From: Cellvibrionales bacterium UBA3090
GTDB taxonomy: Bacteria > Pseudomonadota > Gammaproteobacteria > Pseudomonadales > Porticoccaceae
Direction: 5' to 3'
Assembly: GCA_002367235.1 (NCBI GenBank)
Contig: DFBC01000118.1
Span: 1-27,851, forward strand
Length of the DNA: 27,851 bases
The first letter of the stretch is position 1. Each line of letters begins with the position of its first letter. Positions 8,906 to 17,759 of this stretch are shown here, piece by piece. The notes under the pieces are model-generated. The model was not told the DNA's origin and ran no database searches. It worked only from the letters and a program-made list of their open reading frames with translations. The translations under genes and the position numbers were made by a program.

Positions 8906-9466
8906 ATGTTAGAGCTGGTCCTGTTTTACATGGCATCGACCATTGCGTTGGTATCAACTATTTTGGCGCTAACCCGGGCCAATGCTACCCATGCATTGAT
9001 CTATCTGATTCTGTCCCTGTTGGCTGTCGCGGTGATTTTTTACCTGATAGGTGCTCCATTTGCTGCGGCCCTGGAAGTAGTGATTTATGCGGGCGCCATT
9101 ATGGTGTTGTTCATCTTTGTCATCATGATGCTCAATCTCGGCGAGAAGGGTGACCGCCGGGAGAAGCAGTTACTAAAGCCTCAGGTCTGGATTGTTCCCG
9201 TTATTTTTGCACTGGTCTTGTTGGTTGAACTTGTACTGGTGCTTTCGCAAAGTGAGCCCGCGACTACTCAGGGGCTGGTTACGGCTAAACAAGTAGGTCT
9301 GACCTTGTTTGGGCCCTATGTGATCGCCGTTGAAATTGCCTCCATGTTGCTTTTGGCTGGGTTGGTGGGTGCTTATCACCTCGGCCGCCGGTATCTTGAA
9401 GAGGGTAGAGAAGCCAAAGCAACTAGGGACAAAGGTCACCAAATCAGCCAGGAAGGGGTGCGCTAA
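8906..9466 (+). CDS. nuoJ: NADH-quinone oxidoreductase subunit J
   Basis: Membrane-arm subunit of complex I, 186 aa with five hydrophobic segments, close to E. coli NuoJ (184 aa). The third helix carries the family pattern EVVIYAGAIMVLFIFVIMML, including the tyrosine and the pi-bulge glycine implicated in coupling. A GGGAGGGCGAG directly precedes the ATG at 8906, and the resulting N-terminus (MLELVLFYM) is the normal one. Longer forms reaching back into nuoI are rejected. The C-terminal tail is short, charged and poorly conserved. The stop overlaps the nuoK start as TAATG. Confidence 0.94.
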   Translation: MLELVLFYMASTIALVSTILALTRANATHALIYLILSLLAVAVIFYLIGAPFAAALEVVIYAGAIMVLFIFVIMMLNLGEKGDRREKQLLKPQVWIVPVIFALVLLVELVLVLSQSEPATTQGLVTAKQVGLTLFGPYVIAVEIASMLLLAGLVGAYHLGRRYLEEGREAKATRDKGHQISQEGVR

Positions 9467-9780
9467 TGGATGGTGTCAGCATTCCTCTCGACCATGTTCT
9501 GTTGTTGTCTGCACTGTTGTTTATTTGCGGATTACTGGGGTTGATGATGCGACGGAATATCATCTTTATCCTTGTCTCTCTCGAAGTCATGCTTAATTCA
9601 TCCGCCGTGGCATTTGTCGCTGCGGGGGCTCGTTGGGGGCAAGCTGATGGCCAAATCGTCTTTATGTTGATTCTTGCTGTAGCGGCAGCCGAAGTGGCTG
9701 TTGGTTTGGGCTTGGTGCTTCAGATCCAGCGTCGTTTTAAAAGCCTGGATATGGATGATGCCAACCGGATGAGAGGATGA
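9466..9780 (+). CDS. nuoK: NADH-quinone oxidoreductase subunit K
   Basis: Small antiporter-like (MrpC-type) membrane subunit, 104 aa with three membrane helices; E. coli NuoK is 100 aa. The second helix has IFILVSLEVMLNSSAVAFV with the conserved glutamate, and the third has ILAVAAAEVAVGLGLVL with the second conserved glutamate. Both are part of the proton path between NuoH/J and NuoN. It begins at the TAATG overlap with nuoJ and is followed by nuoL after four bases. Confidence 0.95.
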   Translation: MDGVSIPLDHVLLLSALLFICGLLGLMMRRNIIFILVSLEVMLNSSAVAFVAAGARWGQADGQIVFMLILAVAAAEVAVGLGLVLQIQRRFKSLDMDDANRMRG

Positions 9781-9784
9781 CGCC

Positions 9785-11623
9785 ATGTTGAAACTACTTC
9801 CGCTCATCCCGTTGTTCCCTTTGGTTAGTTCAATTTTATTAATGGTGACCTTAGGAAAAATGCCCAGGCGAGTGGTCGCGATTCTGGGTGCAGGTTCAGT
9901 TGGGTTAGCTGCAGTGGTTACCGTGTTAGTGGGGCTAACCTTTATGGCGTCGGGCCAACCGCATCACCAGGTTTTGTGGACATGGATGCGCGTTGGAGAT
10001 TTTTCGCCCGATATCGCTTTTTATCTGGATGGGCTGACATTGGTAATGATGTCGGTTATTACCGGTGTTGGTTTTTTGATTCATTTATTTTCCACCGAGT
10101 TTATGGAAGATGATGTCAGTTTCAGCCGTTACTTTGCCTACCTGAACATGTTTGTATTTGCCATGTTGATATTGGTGATGGCAGATAACCTGTTGCTGTT
10201 GTATCTCGGTTGGGAAGGTGTGGGTGCTTGTAGTTATTTGTTGATTGGATTCTGGTATCAGGATCCGGCAAATGGTGCGGCAGCCAGAAAAGCATTTGTA
10301 GTAACCCGCATCGGTGATGCTGCAATGGCGGTGGGGCTGTTTTTACTACTTACTGAATTGGGAACACTGGATATACAACCCCTGACAGAGGTTGCCAAAA
10401 GTAAGTGGCAGGTAGGTGATACGCTTCCGCTTATTGCCTGCTTGTTGTTACTCGGTGGTGCCGTGGGTAAATCAGCTCAATTGCCATTACACACTTGGCT
10501 TCCAGATGCCATGGCCGGCCCCACACCGGTCAGTGCATTGATTCATGCCGCGACGATGGTCACAGCGGGTGTGTATCTGATTGCGCGAACTCATGAGTTG
10601 TTTTTACTTGCCCCCATTGCGATGTTGGTGGTGGCCTTTGTTGGGCTGATAACGTCTTTAATGGCAGCCTTTACCGCGCTAAATCAACATGACATCAAAA
10701 GGATTCTGGCGTATTCCACCATAAGTCAGATTGGCTATATGTTTTTGGCGTTGGGCGTGGGAGCCTGGGCCGCAGGGATTTTCCATTTAGTGACGCATGC
10801 CTTCTTTAAAGCCTTGTTGTTCCTGGCCGCTGGCGCAGTGATTCACTGTCTGCATCACGAGCATAATATCTTCAATATGGGGGGGTTGCGTACCCGCTTG
10901 CCTGTGGTGTTCTGGAGTTTTCTTATTGGCTCTGCCGCATTGGCCGCACTTCCGTTAACCTCGGGATTTTTCAGTAAGGACATGATCCTGTTGCAGGCTT
11001 ACAAGTTACCAGGTGCCGGCCCTTGGCTGTGGGTGGGTGGCCTGCTTGGGGCTCTGTTAACAGCAATTTATAGTTTTAGATTGGTGTTTGTGGTGTTCTT
11101 TGGTGAAGCAAAAATGGAGCCGGATAAGTTGCCCGGAATTCGTATGGCTCTGCCGCTGTCGGTGCTTTGTGCGCTGTCTATTGTTGGCGGTTGGTTTGCT
11201 CTTCCTCTGTCATCTGTATTTCCTGCAACAGGTGATCATCATCCCAGTCATCTTGTCGAAGGCATATCCATTGCCATTCCCCTTATCGGCCTAGCTATCG
11301 CCTACCTCATATTCTTGGGCGGACAGTTAAATGTTGAGGGATTGGTGAACTCATCGGGGGGGCAACGGCTGAAAAAATTCTGGTTCAGTGGTTGGGCCAT
11401 AGACTGGCTCTACGATCAATTATGGGTGCGCCCCTATAAATTCCTGGCTTTAATTTTGAAGCGGGAATGTGTGGATGACATCTACAACACCATTGTTAGT
11501 TTTAGCCAGTTTTTATTCATGGCGCTTAGCCATACACAAACGGGTCGGTTGCGCTGGTATGCCACCAGTATGGTCTTTGGTTTGATATTGGTCATTGCCT
11601 TGTTGCAGGGGGTGATCAGATGA
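9785..11623 (+). CDS. nuoL: NADH-quinone oxidoreductase subunit L
   Basis: Distal proton-pumping subunit of complex I, related to Mrp antiporter subunits. It is 612 aa, matching E. coli (613). It shows the NuoL core: LLLLYLGWEGVGACSYLLIGFW with the conserved glutamate, GKSAQLPLHTWLPDAMAGP with the central lysine, and ALIHAATMVTAGVYLI, HDIKRILAYSTISQIGYM and FFSKDMI in the second half. The C-terminal region (about residues 490-612) should contain the long horizontal helix that runs along NuoM and NuoN. A GAGAGGATGA lies just upstream of the start. The stop overlaps the nuoM start by ATGA. Confidence 0.97.
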   Translation: MLKLLPLIPLFPLVSSILLMVTLGKMPRRVVAILGAGSVGLAAVVTVLVGLTFMASGQPHHQVLWTWMRVGDFSPDIAFYLDGLTLVMMSVITGVGFLIHLFSTEFMEDDVSFSRYFAYLNMFVFAMLILVMADNLLLLYLGWEGVGACSYLLIGFWYQDPANGAAARKAFVVTRIGDAAMAVGLFLLLTELGTLDIQPLTEVAKSKWQVGDTLPLIACLLLLGGAVGKSAQLPLHTWLPDAMAGPTPVSALIHAATMVTAGVYLIARTHELFLLAPIAMLVVAFVGLITSLMAAFTALNQHDIKRILAYSTISQIGYMFLALGVGAWAAGIFHLVTHAFFKALLFLAAGAVIHCLHHEHNIFNMGGLRTRLPVVFWSFLIGSAALAALPLTSGFFSKDMILLQAYKLPGAGPWLWVGGLLGALLTAIYSFRLVFVVFFGEAKMEPDKLPGIRMALPLSVLCALSIVGGWFALPLSSVFPATGDHHPSHLVEGISIAIPLIGLAIAYLIFLGGQLNVEGLVNSSGGQRLKKFWFSGWAIDWLYDQLWVRPYKFLALILKRECVDDIYNTIVSFSQFLFMALSHTQTGRLRWYATSMVFGLILVIALLQGVIR

Positions 11624-13167
11624 TCCTGGTTAACCTCATATTGATCCTGCTGGTCGGTGGTGTCATTGCCTGGTTGTCTGAACGACAACATGCTGGGCTG
11701 CCACGCTGGATTGCCTTGCTCATCATCCTTTTTGATTTGGGCTATTTGATGGTGGCTACCGACCTCTCCTGGGACAAAATCACGGTTGTGCCCAATCCGT
11801 TTGAGGCAACAACTTGGCTACTTCATTACAAAGCGGAGTGGATTCCACGTTTTGGTATCAGTTTTGAGTTGGCCATGGACGGATTGAGTTTGCTGATGGT
11901 TGTCCTGACATTGGTGTTGGGTGTCGTTTCGGTAAGTGCCTCGTGGACCGATATTAAACAGCGTACGGGGTTTTTTGAGGCCAATTTACTGTGGACATTG
12001 GCCGGTGTGCTTGGGGTGTTTTTAGCTCTGGATCTTTTTCTCTTCTTCCTGTTCTGGGAAGTGATGCTGGTTCCCATGTATCTGATGATTGCCATCTGGG
12101 GGCATGAGGGACGTAGCTATGCGTCCATGAAGTTCTTCATTTTCACCCAGGTCAGTGGGCTGATGATGTTGTTCGCCATCTTGGCGTTAGTATTGCTAAA
12201 TCAACGTAGTACCGGTGAGTATACGTTCAGCTATTTTGAGTTGCTGGGTCACGGGGTCAGTGGCGACATGGCATACATATTGATGCTGGGTTTCTTTGTT
12301 GCTTTTTTGGTCAAGTTGCCTGGCTTCCCCGTGCATACATGGCTGCCAGATGCGCACACCCAAGCGCCCACTGCAGGTAGCGTTATTCTTGCCGGTATTT
12401 TGCTGAAAACAGGTGCCTACGGGCTCATCCGTTTTGTCGTGCCATTGTTTCCTCAGGAGGCCATGGACTTTTCTCCAATAGCGTTAGCTCTGGGTGCAGT
12501 GGGTATTATTTATGGTGCTGTCCTGGCATTTGGTCAGGACGACTTCAAACGCTTGGTAGCCTATAGTAGTGTCAGCCATATGGGGTTTGTACTGTTGGGG
12601 GTATTTGCCTGGAATGCCTTGGCGTTACAAGGTGCCGTCATGCAAATGGTGGCTCATGGTTTGAGCACTGCGGCATTGTTTATGATTGCCGGATCGTTGC
12701 AGGAGCGTCTGCACACCCGCGATATGTCCAAAATGGGGGGGCTCTGGAAAAACATGCCTCGCATGGGTGCTATGGCCATGTTTTTCATGTTGGCCTCGGT
12801 AGGATTGCCCGGGTTGGGTAACTTTGTTGCAGAGTTTATGGTGTTGGCGGGGCTGTTTAAGGTGGCACCCTGGGTCGCAGCGGTATCGGCTTTAGGTTTA
12901 ATTGTTGCGGCGATTTATTCGCTGGTCATGATGCAGCGTGCCTTTCAGGGTAAACCAAATGAAGCCTTACGGTTGCCAGATTATGGTGTCCGGGAAATGC
13001 TGACTATGGCGATGATGATTGTTGGCCTAGTGTGGTTGGGCCTCTATCCTCAGCCTGTACTTGATACGGCTCAACCTGCGTTGGACAGTTTGACGGCGTT
13101 AGTGGGATCAGTGGTTGAGGTCTCTGAAAACTCGGGTAGTACCCAGGTTGTGGGGGGCATTCAATGA
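11620..13167 (+). CDS. nuoM: NADH-quinone oxidoreductase subunit M
   Basis: Second antiporter-like proton-pumping subunit, 515 aa (E. coli 509) with about fourteen hydrophobic segments. Landmarks are FLFFLFWEVMLVPMYLMI with the conserved Glu in helix 5, KLPGFPVHTWLPDAHTQAPT with the conserved Lys, AGILLKTGAYGLIRF, and DDFKRLVAYSSVSHMGFV. The N-terminus is a single hydrophobic helix beginning at an ATG that overlaps the nuoL stop (ATGA). The stop overlaps the nuoN start in the same manner. I see nothing unusual. Confidence 0.97.
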   Translation: MILVNLILILLVGGVIAWLSERQHAGLPRWIALLIILFDLGYLMVATDLSWDKITVVPNPFEATTWLLHYKAEWIPRFGISFELAMDGLSLLMVVLTLVLGVVSVSASWTDIKQRTGFFEANLLWTLAGVLGVFLALDLFLFFLFWEVMLVPMYLMIAIWGHEGRSYASMKFFIFTQVSGLMMLFAILALVLLNQRSTGEYTFSYFELLGHGVSGDMAYILMLGFFVAFLVKLPGFPVHTWLPDAHTQAPTAGSVILAGILLKTGAYGLIRFVVPLFPQEAMDFSPIALALGAVGIIYGAVLAFGQDDFKRLVAYSSVSHMGFVLLGVFAWNALALQGAVMQMVAHGLSTAALFMIAGSLQERLHTRDMSKMGGLWKNMPRMGAMAMFFMLASVGLPGLGNFVAEFMVLAGLFKVAPWVAAVSALGLIVAAIYSLVMMQRAFQGKPNEALRLPDYGVREMLTMAMMIVGLVWLGLYPQPVLDTAQPALDSLTALVGSVVEVSENSGSTQVVGGIQ

Positions 13168-14609
13168 GTACCGCCATTACTATGATCGAGCTGCAATCGA
13201 TATTGCCGTTAATTGTACTGACACTGCTCATCGTCTTTTTGATGCTAGTACTTGCGTTCAAAAGATCCCATGGGCTAACGGCTGGACTGACCGTGGCAGG
13301 GTTGCTGTTCACGCTGCTGTCCATACCCTTGGCAACGGCCGTGGGTGAGCAAAATATGTCGCTTTTAAGTGTCGACCGCTACGGTATGTTCTTCACGGTC
13401 TTGCTATTGGGTGTTTCACTGGCGAGCACCTTGTTGTCGTGGGAATATTTACGCCATCGCAGTGGTCGAAATGAAGAGTTTTACCTGTTGCTGCTGTTAG
13501 CCACACTGGGCGCTTTGGTGTTGTCCTTTGCGAACCATGTGGTGTCCTTGCTGTTGGGTATGGAGCTACTGGGTGTTTCGCTTTACGCGATGATCTCTTA
13601 CCCCGATAAAGGTAAATTACCGTTAGAGGCGGCCATTAAATATCTGGTGTTATCCGGTTGTGCTTCCGCAATGCTGTTGTTTGGCTTTGCCCTGCTCTAT
13701 GCGGCTCTTGGCAGTCTTTCATTCGTCGGAATAGGTGAACGTCTGGTGACTGCCCCCGATAACCATGTGCTGGTTCTGGCGGGCACTGCGTTGGTGCTGA
13801 CAGGCATTGGTTTCAAATTGTCGGTGGTGCCGTTCCATATGTGGACCCCAGACGTCTATCAAGGTGCCCCATTGCCTGTAACAGGATTCCTGGCAACGGT
13901 ATCCAAGGGGGCAATTTTTGCTGCACTGCTGCGTTTATTTCTGGAGGCTCAATTACATCAGTTCAATACGCTGCTTATTGCCCTGAGTGTATTGGCGGTG
14001 GCTTCGATGCTGGTGGGCAACCTACTTGCATTGCAGCAACAGAATATAAAAAGGCTGTTGTCTTATTCTTCCATTGCTCACTTTGGTTATCTGTTGATCA
14101 CACTGGTGGCTGGCGGGGTATTGGGTGGCAGCGATTTTGCTGTGGAGGCCGCAAGCTATTATGTGGTGGCGTACGTGGTGACGACGCTGGCGGCTTTTGC
14201 AGTGATTAGCGTGTTGTCTAGTGATGGTGAAGATGAACGGCAATGGGTGTCAGACTTGACGGGGTTATTTTGGCGGCGCCCTTTGTTGGCTGCGCTGTTA
14301 ACGCTGGCCTTGTTGTCATTGGCCGGGATTCCGCTAACGGCAGGTTTTATCGGGAAGTTATATGTATTTGCTTCGGGTATCGAGGGTGCGCTCTGGATAT
14401 TATTGGGGGCATTAGTGATAGGGAGTGCCATCGGTATCTACTACTACCTAAGAGTAATTTATGTGATGACGCTTCAGGAAGACAATGCGACGAGCGTTGT
14501 GGTTATACCCTGGCTGGGTGAGGTTGTCGCTTTGTCGCTGGTCATACTGGTTGTCTGGTTGGGAATTTTACCTCAACCGTTAATGGCATACATTGGCAAA
14601 CTTTTCTAA
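13164..14609 (+). CDS. nuoN: NADH-quinone oxidoreductase subunit N
   Basis: Third antiporter-like subunit, adjacent to NuoK, and the last gene of the complex I operon. It is 481 aa (E. coli 485). The family pattern is visible as LLGMELLGVSLYAMISY with the helix-5 glutamate, GFKLSVVPFHMWTPDVYQGAP with the conserved lysine, TGFLATVSKGAIFAALLRLF, and QNIKRLLSYSSIAHFGYLL. It overlaps nuoM by ATGA. No hairpin with a T-tract is evident in the 69 bases before the next gene, so some read-through into the CBS gene cannot be excluded. Confidence 0.96.
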   Translation: MSTAITMIELQSILPLIVLTLLIVFLMLVLAFKRSHGLTAGLTVAGLLFTLLSIPLATAVGEQNMSLLSVDRYGMFFTVLLLGVSLASTLLSWEYLRHRSGRNEEFYLLLLLATLGALVLSFANHVVSLLLGMELLGVSLYAMISYPDKGKLPLEAAIKYLVLSGCASAMLLFGFALLYAALGSLSFVGIGERLVTAPDNHVLVLAGTALVLTGIGFKLSVVPFHMWTPDVYQGAPLPVTGFLATVSKGAIFAALLRLFLEAQLHQFNTLLIALSVLAVASMLVGNLLALQQQNIKRLLSYSSIAHFGYLLITLVAGGVLGGSDFAVEAASYYVVAYVVTTLAAFAVISVLSSDGEDERQWVSDLTGLFWRRPLLAALLTLALLSLAGIPLTAGFIGKLYVFASGIEGALWILLGALVIGSAIGIYYYLRVIYVMTLQEDNATSVVVIPWLGEVVALSLVILVVWLGILPQPLMAYIGKLF

Positions 14610-14619
14610 CGATTATTGC

Positions 14620-14647
14620 TTGCGGTTATTTCAAACTTTTGTATTCT
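14620..14647 (+). promoter_or_regulatory. Possible weak promoter for the CBS-domain gene
   Basis: TTGCGG and TATTCT separated by 16 bases lie in the A+T-rich gap between nuoN and the CBS gene. The -35 matches the sigma70 consensus at only three positions, so this is a guess based on position and spacing. Confidence 0.25.
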
Positions 14648-14678
14648 GAAAGCAAGTAAAAAATAAAAAGGCTTAATT

Positions 14679-15083
14679 ATGTTGCAGTCAGTAGAACTCA
14701 AAGATTACATGCTTAAAAATCCAGTTAAGGTAAAAGCTGATGCTGATGTTTTTGATGCTATTAAATCGATTCTGGAGTACAAGATTTCAGGTGTATGCGT
14801 GGTGGATGATGAAAACCACCTGTTGGGCGTTTTATCAGAAATGGATTGTCTGAAGGCTATTCTAACGGCTATGTACAATGAGGAAACCAGTGTTGGTTCG
14901 GTCAAAAATTTTATGACTACAGACGTTTTCTCTGTTTCTCCTCATGCGGACATTGTGGATGTGGCTCAGGATATGCTGAAGAGGGGTTATCGTCGCTGTC
15001 CTGTGGTTCAGGATGGGAAATTAGTAGGGCAGATCACCTGCCGTCAGCTACTCAGGGCCGTGGAAGAGTTTTCACGTAGTTAA
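14679..15083 (+). CDS. Small protein made only of a CBS-domain pair
   Basis: 134 aa, consisting almost entirely of two CBS motifs: about residues 8-65 (DYMLKNPVKV...GVCVVDDENHLLGVLSEMDCL) and 72-130 (VKNFMTTDVFSVSPHADIVD...CPVVQDGKLVGQITCRQLL). CBS pairs (Bateman modules) usually bind adenosine nucleotides or S-adenosylmethionine and regulate a partner. Here there is no enzyme or membrane domain, so the ligand and target are unknown. It sits 69 bases after nuoN on the same strand and is convergent with feoB. A link to energy charge or NADH oxidation is only suggested by position. A weak AAGG precedes the ATG. The domain call is firm; the function is not known. Confidence 0.9.
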   Translation: MLQSVELKDYMLKNPVKVKADADVFDAIKSILEYKISGVCVVDDENHLLGVLSEMDCLKAILTAMYNEETSVGSVKNFMTTDVFSVSPHADIVDVAQDMLKRGYRRCPVVQDGKLVGQITCRQLLRAVEEFSRS

Positions 15084-15096
15084 AGTAGTTCTTCAT

Positions 15097-15118
15097 AGCG
15101 GCCTCATTAGAGGCCGTT
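15097..15118. terminator. Shared hairpin between convergent CBS gene and feoB
   Basis: A perfect 7-bp stem (CGGCCTC / GAGGCCG) with an ATTA loop, extended by a G-T and an A-T pair. It lies 14 bases after the CBS stop and 17 bases after the feoB stop on the other strand. T-runs on either side are short and interrupted, so it may act as a modest bidirectional terminator. Confidence 0.55.
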
Positions 15119-15134
15119 GTTCGTAATATGGTTT

Positions 15135-17465
15135 TTAGTGCAGATTGACAACCGGTATAAGGTTATCGTTGCGAGCCTGCCTCTTGCCAAATTCCATAAG
15201 TAGTAAATACCCTACCAACATAATAAATAACATGAGGCCCGACCAAAGCATTGACTGCTGCGGATGTGCGGGCAGTGTGCCGAGTTGGTAAACAGTCACG
15301 GCTACGGCATAGGCTAGTAATGTATTCCAAGTGGCAGAAAAGAATGCCCACGCTCCCCCCGCTTCTTTATATATAGCACCAAGGGTCGCTACACAGGGCA
15401 TGTAGAGCAAAATAAACAAAATATAGCAGAAAGCCCCCAGTTGCCCGTCAAATAGTTGCTGCATTAGGGTGATAGTAGAAAGTTTGACTTCCTGTGTGTC
15501 TGCTGATGCTTGCTGGTTCGTTAAGTCACCAACACCGAGTCCTAGAGGGTCGCCCCACATATTGTTAACTTCTGCAAGGTTCTCAGGGATTGTGCTCACT
15601 GCTTCGGAAAGCATTGTGAGGATAGAGGTTGGCTCAGTAACTGTTAGCTTAGTAGCACTGCGTGCCATATCTGAATAGAGCGCATCCAGTGTGCCAACCA
15701 CGACCTCTTTAGCAAAAATACCGCTGAAAATACCCACAGTGGCAGGCCAGTTATCCTCTTTAACTCCCAGTGGTTCTAAGATGGGGGTAATGGTTTTGCC
15801 AATGGCTGAGAGCACTGATTTTTCGGTATTTTGATTATTAAAACTGCCATCGGTGCCGATAGAATTAACAAAATTCAACGCGATTACAACGATCACAATG
15901 GCTTTCCCCGCCCGTAGTAAAAAGCCACGAAGTCGCTGCCAGCTATGGATTATCAGGCCTTTGGCAGTAGGGATGTGGTAGTTGGGTAGCTCCATAATAA
16001 ATGGCGTGATATCACGGCTTAGCATTTTCCGGCGAACCAGAACACCGGTTAAAACGGCGAGTGCAATTCCAATAACATACAGACCAAATACTACATTCTG
16101 GCCATTTTGAGTGAAAAAGGCGCTGGCAAACAGGATGTATACCGTTAGTCTGGCTCCGCAAGACATAAAGGGGGCCATCAAGATCGTCAGCAGACGATCT
16201 TGATGTGTGTCTAGTGCCCGGCTGGCCATCACTGAGGGGACATTGCAGCCGAAACCCACCACCAGCGGCACGAAAGATTTACCGGGTAGGCCAATACTGC
16301 GCATTAAACGGTCGAGAATGAATGCCGCACGGGCCATGTAGCCCGAGTCTTCCAGAAAAGTTTGAAAGAGAAACAGCGTGCCTATTACGGGTAAGAAACT
16401 TGCTACCAGTTGGATGCCGCCTCCGGCACCATCCGCAACCAAGGCCACTAGCCATTCGGGTAGGTGGAGAGCCGTCAGCAATTGTCGTGGCAGTTCTACA
16501 AATATTGCCCCTGCAGCAATATCGAAGAAGTCGATAAAAGCACCACCAAAATTGATGGTTACCATGAACATCAGGTACATCACACCGAGAAATGCGGGGA
16601 ATGCCAAAACCCGGTTTAACAGAATGGCGTCAAGGTAGTCAGAAATCGACCGCTTTGTTTGGGTGTCGTAATGGACTGCACTGGCTGTGGTTTCGTGTAT
16701 CCAATGGTACCGGTCTGTAATTAGTGCATCTGCGGCACTACTTGGTAACTGTTCTTCCAGCGTGTCGACCTCCGCCAACATCTGGCGCTGCAGGTCATCC
16801 GAAAATTGGCTAAGTACCGAAGCGTCTCTTTCCAGTATTGCTGTTGCCTCAAGCCTGGAAGGCTCGGTATCGTGCTGCGTCATTAACGAAAGGAGTGTTT
16901 TGGCGGTTTTTTCTAGAGGCTCTGAAACGGTAACCGGGTGTGGCTTGAAGCTTTGTTTGTGAAGGTAATTACTGGCTACATCTACCAGAGTGCCAATGCC
17001 TTCGCTGCGGCTGGCTACCAGTGATATTACTGGAAAGCCGATATTCTCTGAAAGCTCATAGGGGTCAATGTGGATGCCGTTTTGATCTGCCACATCCATC
17101 ATGTTAAGTGCTATGACAAGCGGTACGCCCGCATCCATCAACTGTGTCGTGAGGTACAACCCACGTTCCAAGCTGGAGGCGTCAATAATGTTAATAATTA
17201 GGTCGGCAGAGTCTTCCAGTACAAACCGTTGAGCGATCTGTTGGTCGAGTGAGTCTTCTTCACAGGAAACATGTAGTGAATAGGTGCCGGGTAGGTCTAC
17301 TACCTGAAAAGTGGCATCAGCATGGTTGAATTGTCCTGTTTTTTTCTCAACAGTGACGCCAGACCAGTTGCCCACTTTTTGGTGGGTACCGGTTAGTGCA
17401 TTGAATAGCGTGGTTTTTCCGCAGTTAGGGTTGCCAACCAGAGCAATGGTGAATTCTTGGTTCAT
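15135..17465 (-). CDS. feoB: Ferrous iron transporter FeoB
   Basis: Inner-membrane Fe(II) importer with a cytoplasmic GTPase domain. It is 776 aa (E. coli 773). GTPase motifs: G1 GNPNCGKT (11-18), G3 DLPG (57-60), G4 NMMD (121-124), and a plausible G5 near 147-156. The helical GDI-like region spans about 170-270. The membrane part contains the two Gate segments: one with GFGCNVPSVMASRAL (conserved cysteine), the other with SGIFAKEVVVGTLDALYS. A further cysteine helix is CYILFILLYMPCVATLGAIY. The start overlaps the feoA stop by ATGA, so the pair forms one operon. No feoC-like gene follows. Regulation is expected through the Fur site upstream of feoA. Confidence 0.97.
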   Translation of the reverse strand: MNQEFTIALVGNPNCGKTTLFNALTGTHQKVGNWSGVTVEKKTGQFNHADATFQVVDLPGTYSLHVSCEEDSLDQQIAQRFVLEDSADLIINIIDASSLERGLYLTTQLMDAGVPLVIALNMMDVADQNGIHIDPYELSENIGFPVISLVASRSEGIGTLVDVASNYLHKQSFKPHPVTVSEPLEKTAKTLLSLMTQHDTEPSRLEATAILERDASVLSQFSDDLQRQMLAEVDTLEEQLPSSAADALITDRYHWIHETTASAVHYDTQTKRSISDYLDAILLNRVLAFPAFLGVMYLMFMVTINFGGAFIDFFDIAAGAIFVELPRQLLTALHLPEWLVALVADGAGGGIQLVASFLPVIGTLFLFQTFLEDSGYMARAAFILDRLMRSIGLPGKSFVPLVVGFGCNVPSVMASRALDTHQDRLLTILMAPFMSCGARLTVYILFASAFFTQNGQNVVFGLYVIGIALAVLTGVLVRRKMLSRDITPFIMELPNYHIPTAKGLIIHSWQRLRGFLLRAGKAIVIVVIALNFVNSIGTDGSFNNQNTEKSVLSAIGKTITPILEPLGVKEDNWPATVGIFSGIFAKEVVVGTLDALYSDMARSATKLTVTEPTSILTMLSEAVSTIPENLAEVNNMWGDPLGLGVGDLTNQQASADTQEVKLSTITLMQQLFDGQLGAFCYILFILLYMPCVATLGAIYKEAGGAWAFFSATWNTLLAYAVAVTVYQLGTLPAHPQQSMLWSGLMLFIMLVGYLLLMEFGKRQARNDNLIPVVNLH

Positions 17466-17695
17466 AGTCGGTCCACCAACATCCCTTTGGCTTCATGGCT
17501 TCTTAAACTCAGGCGGAATCCTCTAACAAGAATGGCTATTGGATCACCCAGTGGGGCACGATGCTGTACCAGAAAGGTTGTTCCCGGTGTTAACCCCAGG
17601 CTCATGAGTCTGTTCCGGTACGATTCCGGAACATCCTTAAACCCGTTGACTCGGGCATGATCGCCTGTTTGTAGTTGATTAAAAAACACGTTCAT
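17462..17695 (-). CDS. feoA: Ferrous iron transport protein FeoA
   Basis: Small cytoplasmic SH3-like protein that assists FeoB, 77 aa (E. coli 75). The FeoA core is visible as YRNRLMSLGLTPGTTFLVQ followed by APLGDPIAILVRGFRLSLR. The start is set at the ATG at 17695 (MNVFFNQL). A longer form beginning with TTG at 17731 would put the Fur box inside the coding region and add a run of isoleucines foreign to the family, so it is rejected. The ribosome-binding site is weak (TGGAT). The stop overlaps the feoB ATG. Confidence 0.93.
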   Translation of the reverse strand: MNVFFNQLQTGDHARVNGFKDVPESYRNRLMSLGLTPGTTFLVQHRAPLGDPIAILVRGFRLSLRSHEAKGMLVDRL

Positions 17696-17715
17696 AATCC
17701 ATAGGGTGATACAAA

Positions 17716-17730
17716 TGATAATGATTATCA
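17716..17730. promoter_or_regulatory. Fur box in the feoAB promoter
   Basis: TGATAATGATTATCA is a perfect 7-1-7 inverted repeat and matches the established Fur heptamer consensus (TGATAAT-N-ATTATCA). It lies 20 bases upstream of the feoA ATG and abuts the downstream edge of the -10 box, so it covers the likely transcription start. Fur-Fe(II) binding here should block RNA polymerase, repressing feoAB when iron is plentiful. Confidence 0.9.
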
Positions 17731-17759
17731 ATTATAACGAAAGGGTAAGCAATAAGTAA
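17731..17759 (-). promoter_or_regulatory. feoAB promoter
   Basis: Read on the minus strand, a consensus TATAAT -10 box (17731-17736) sits immediately upstream of the Fur box. The best -35 at 17-bp spacing is TTACTT, a poor match, so the -10 element and its position carry the call. Confidence 0.65.

Noticed and set aside
14616..14656. TTGCTT...AAGCAA pairing after nuoN as a terminator
   Set aside because: The loop is about 28 bases and the stem only six A+T-rich pairs, too weak for an intrinsic terminator.
15135..17465. FeoB as a candidate unusual GTPase or fusion
   Set aside because: Length, G motifs and both Gate motifs are standard; no extra domain is present.
17462..17731. Longer FeoA starting with TTG at 17731
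   Set aside because: It would translate the Fur box into a run of isoleucines and lengthen FeoA beyond its family. The ATG at 17695 is preferred.
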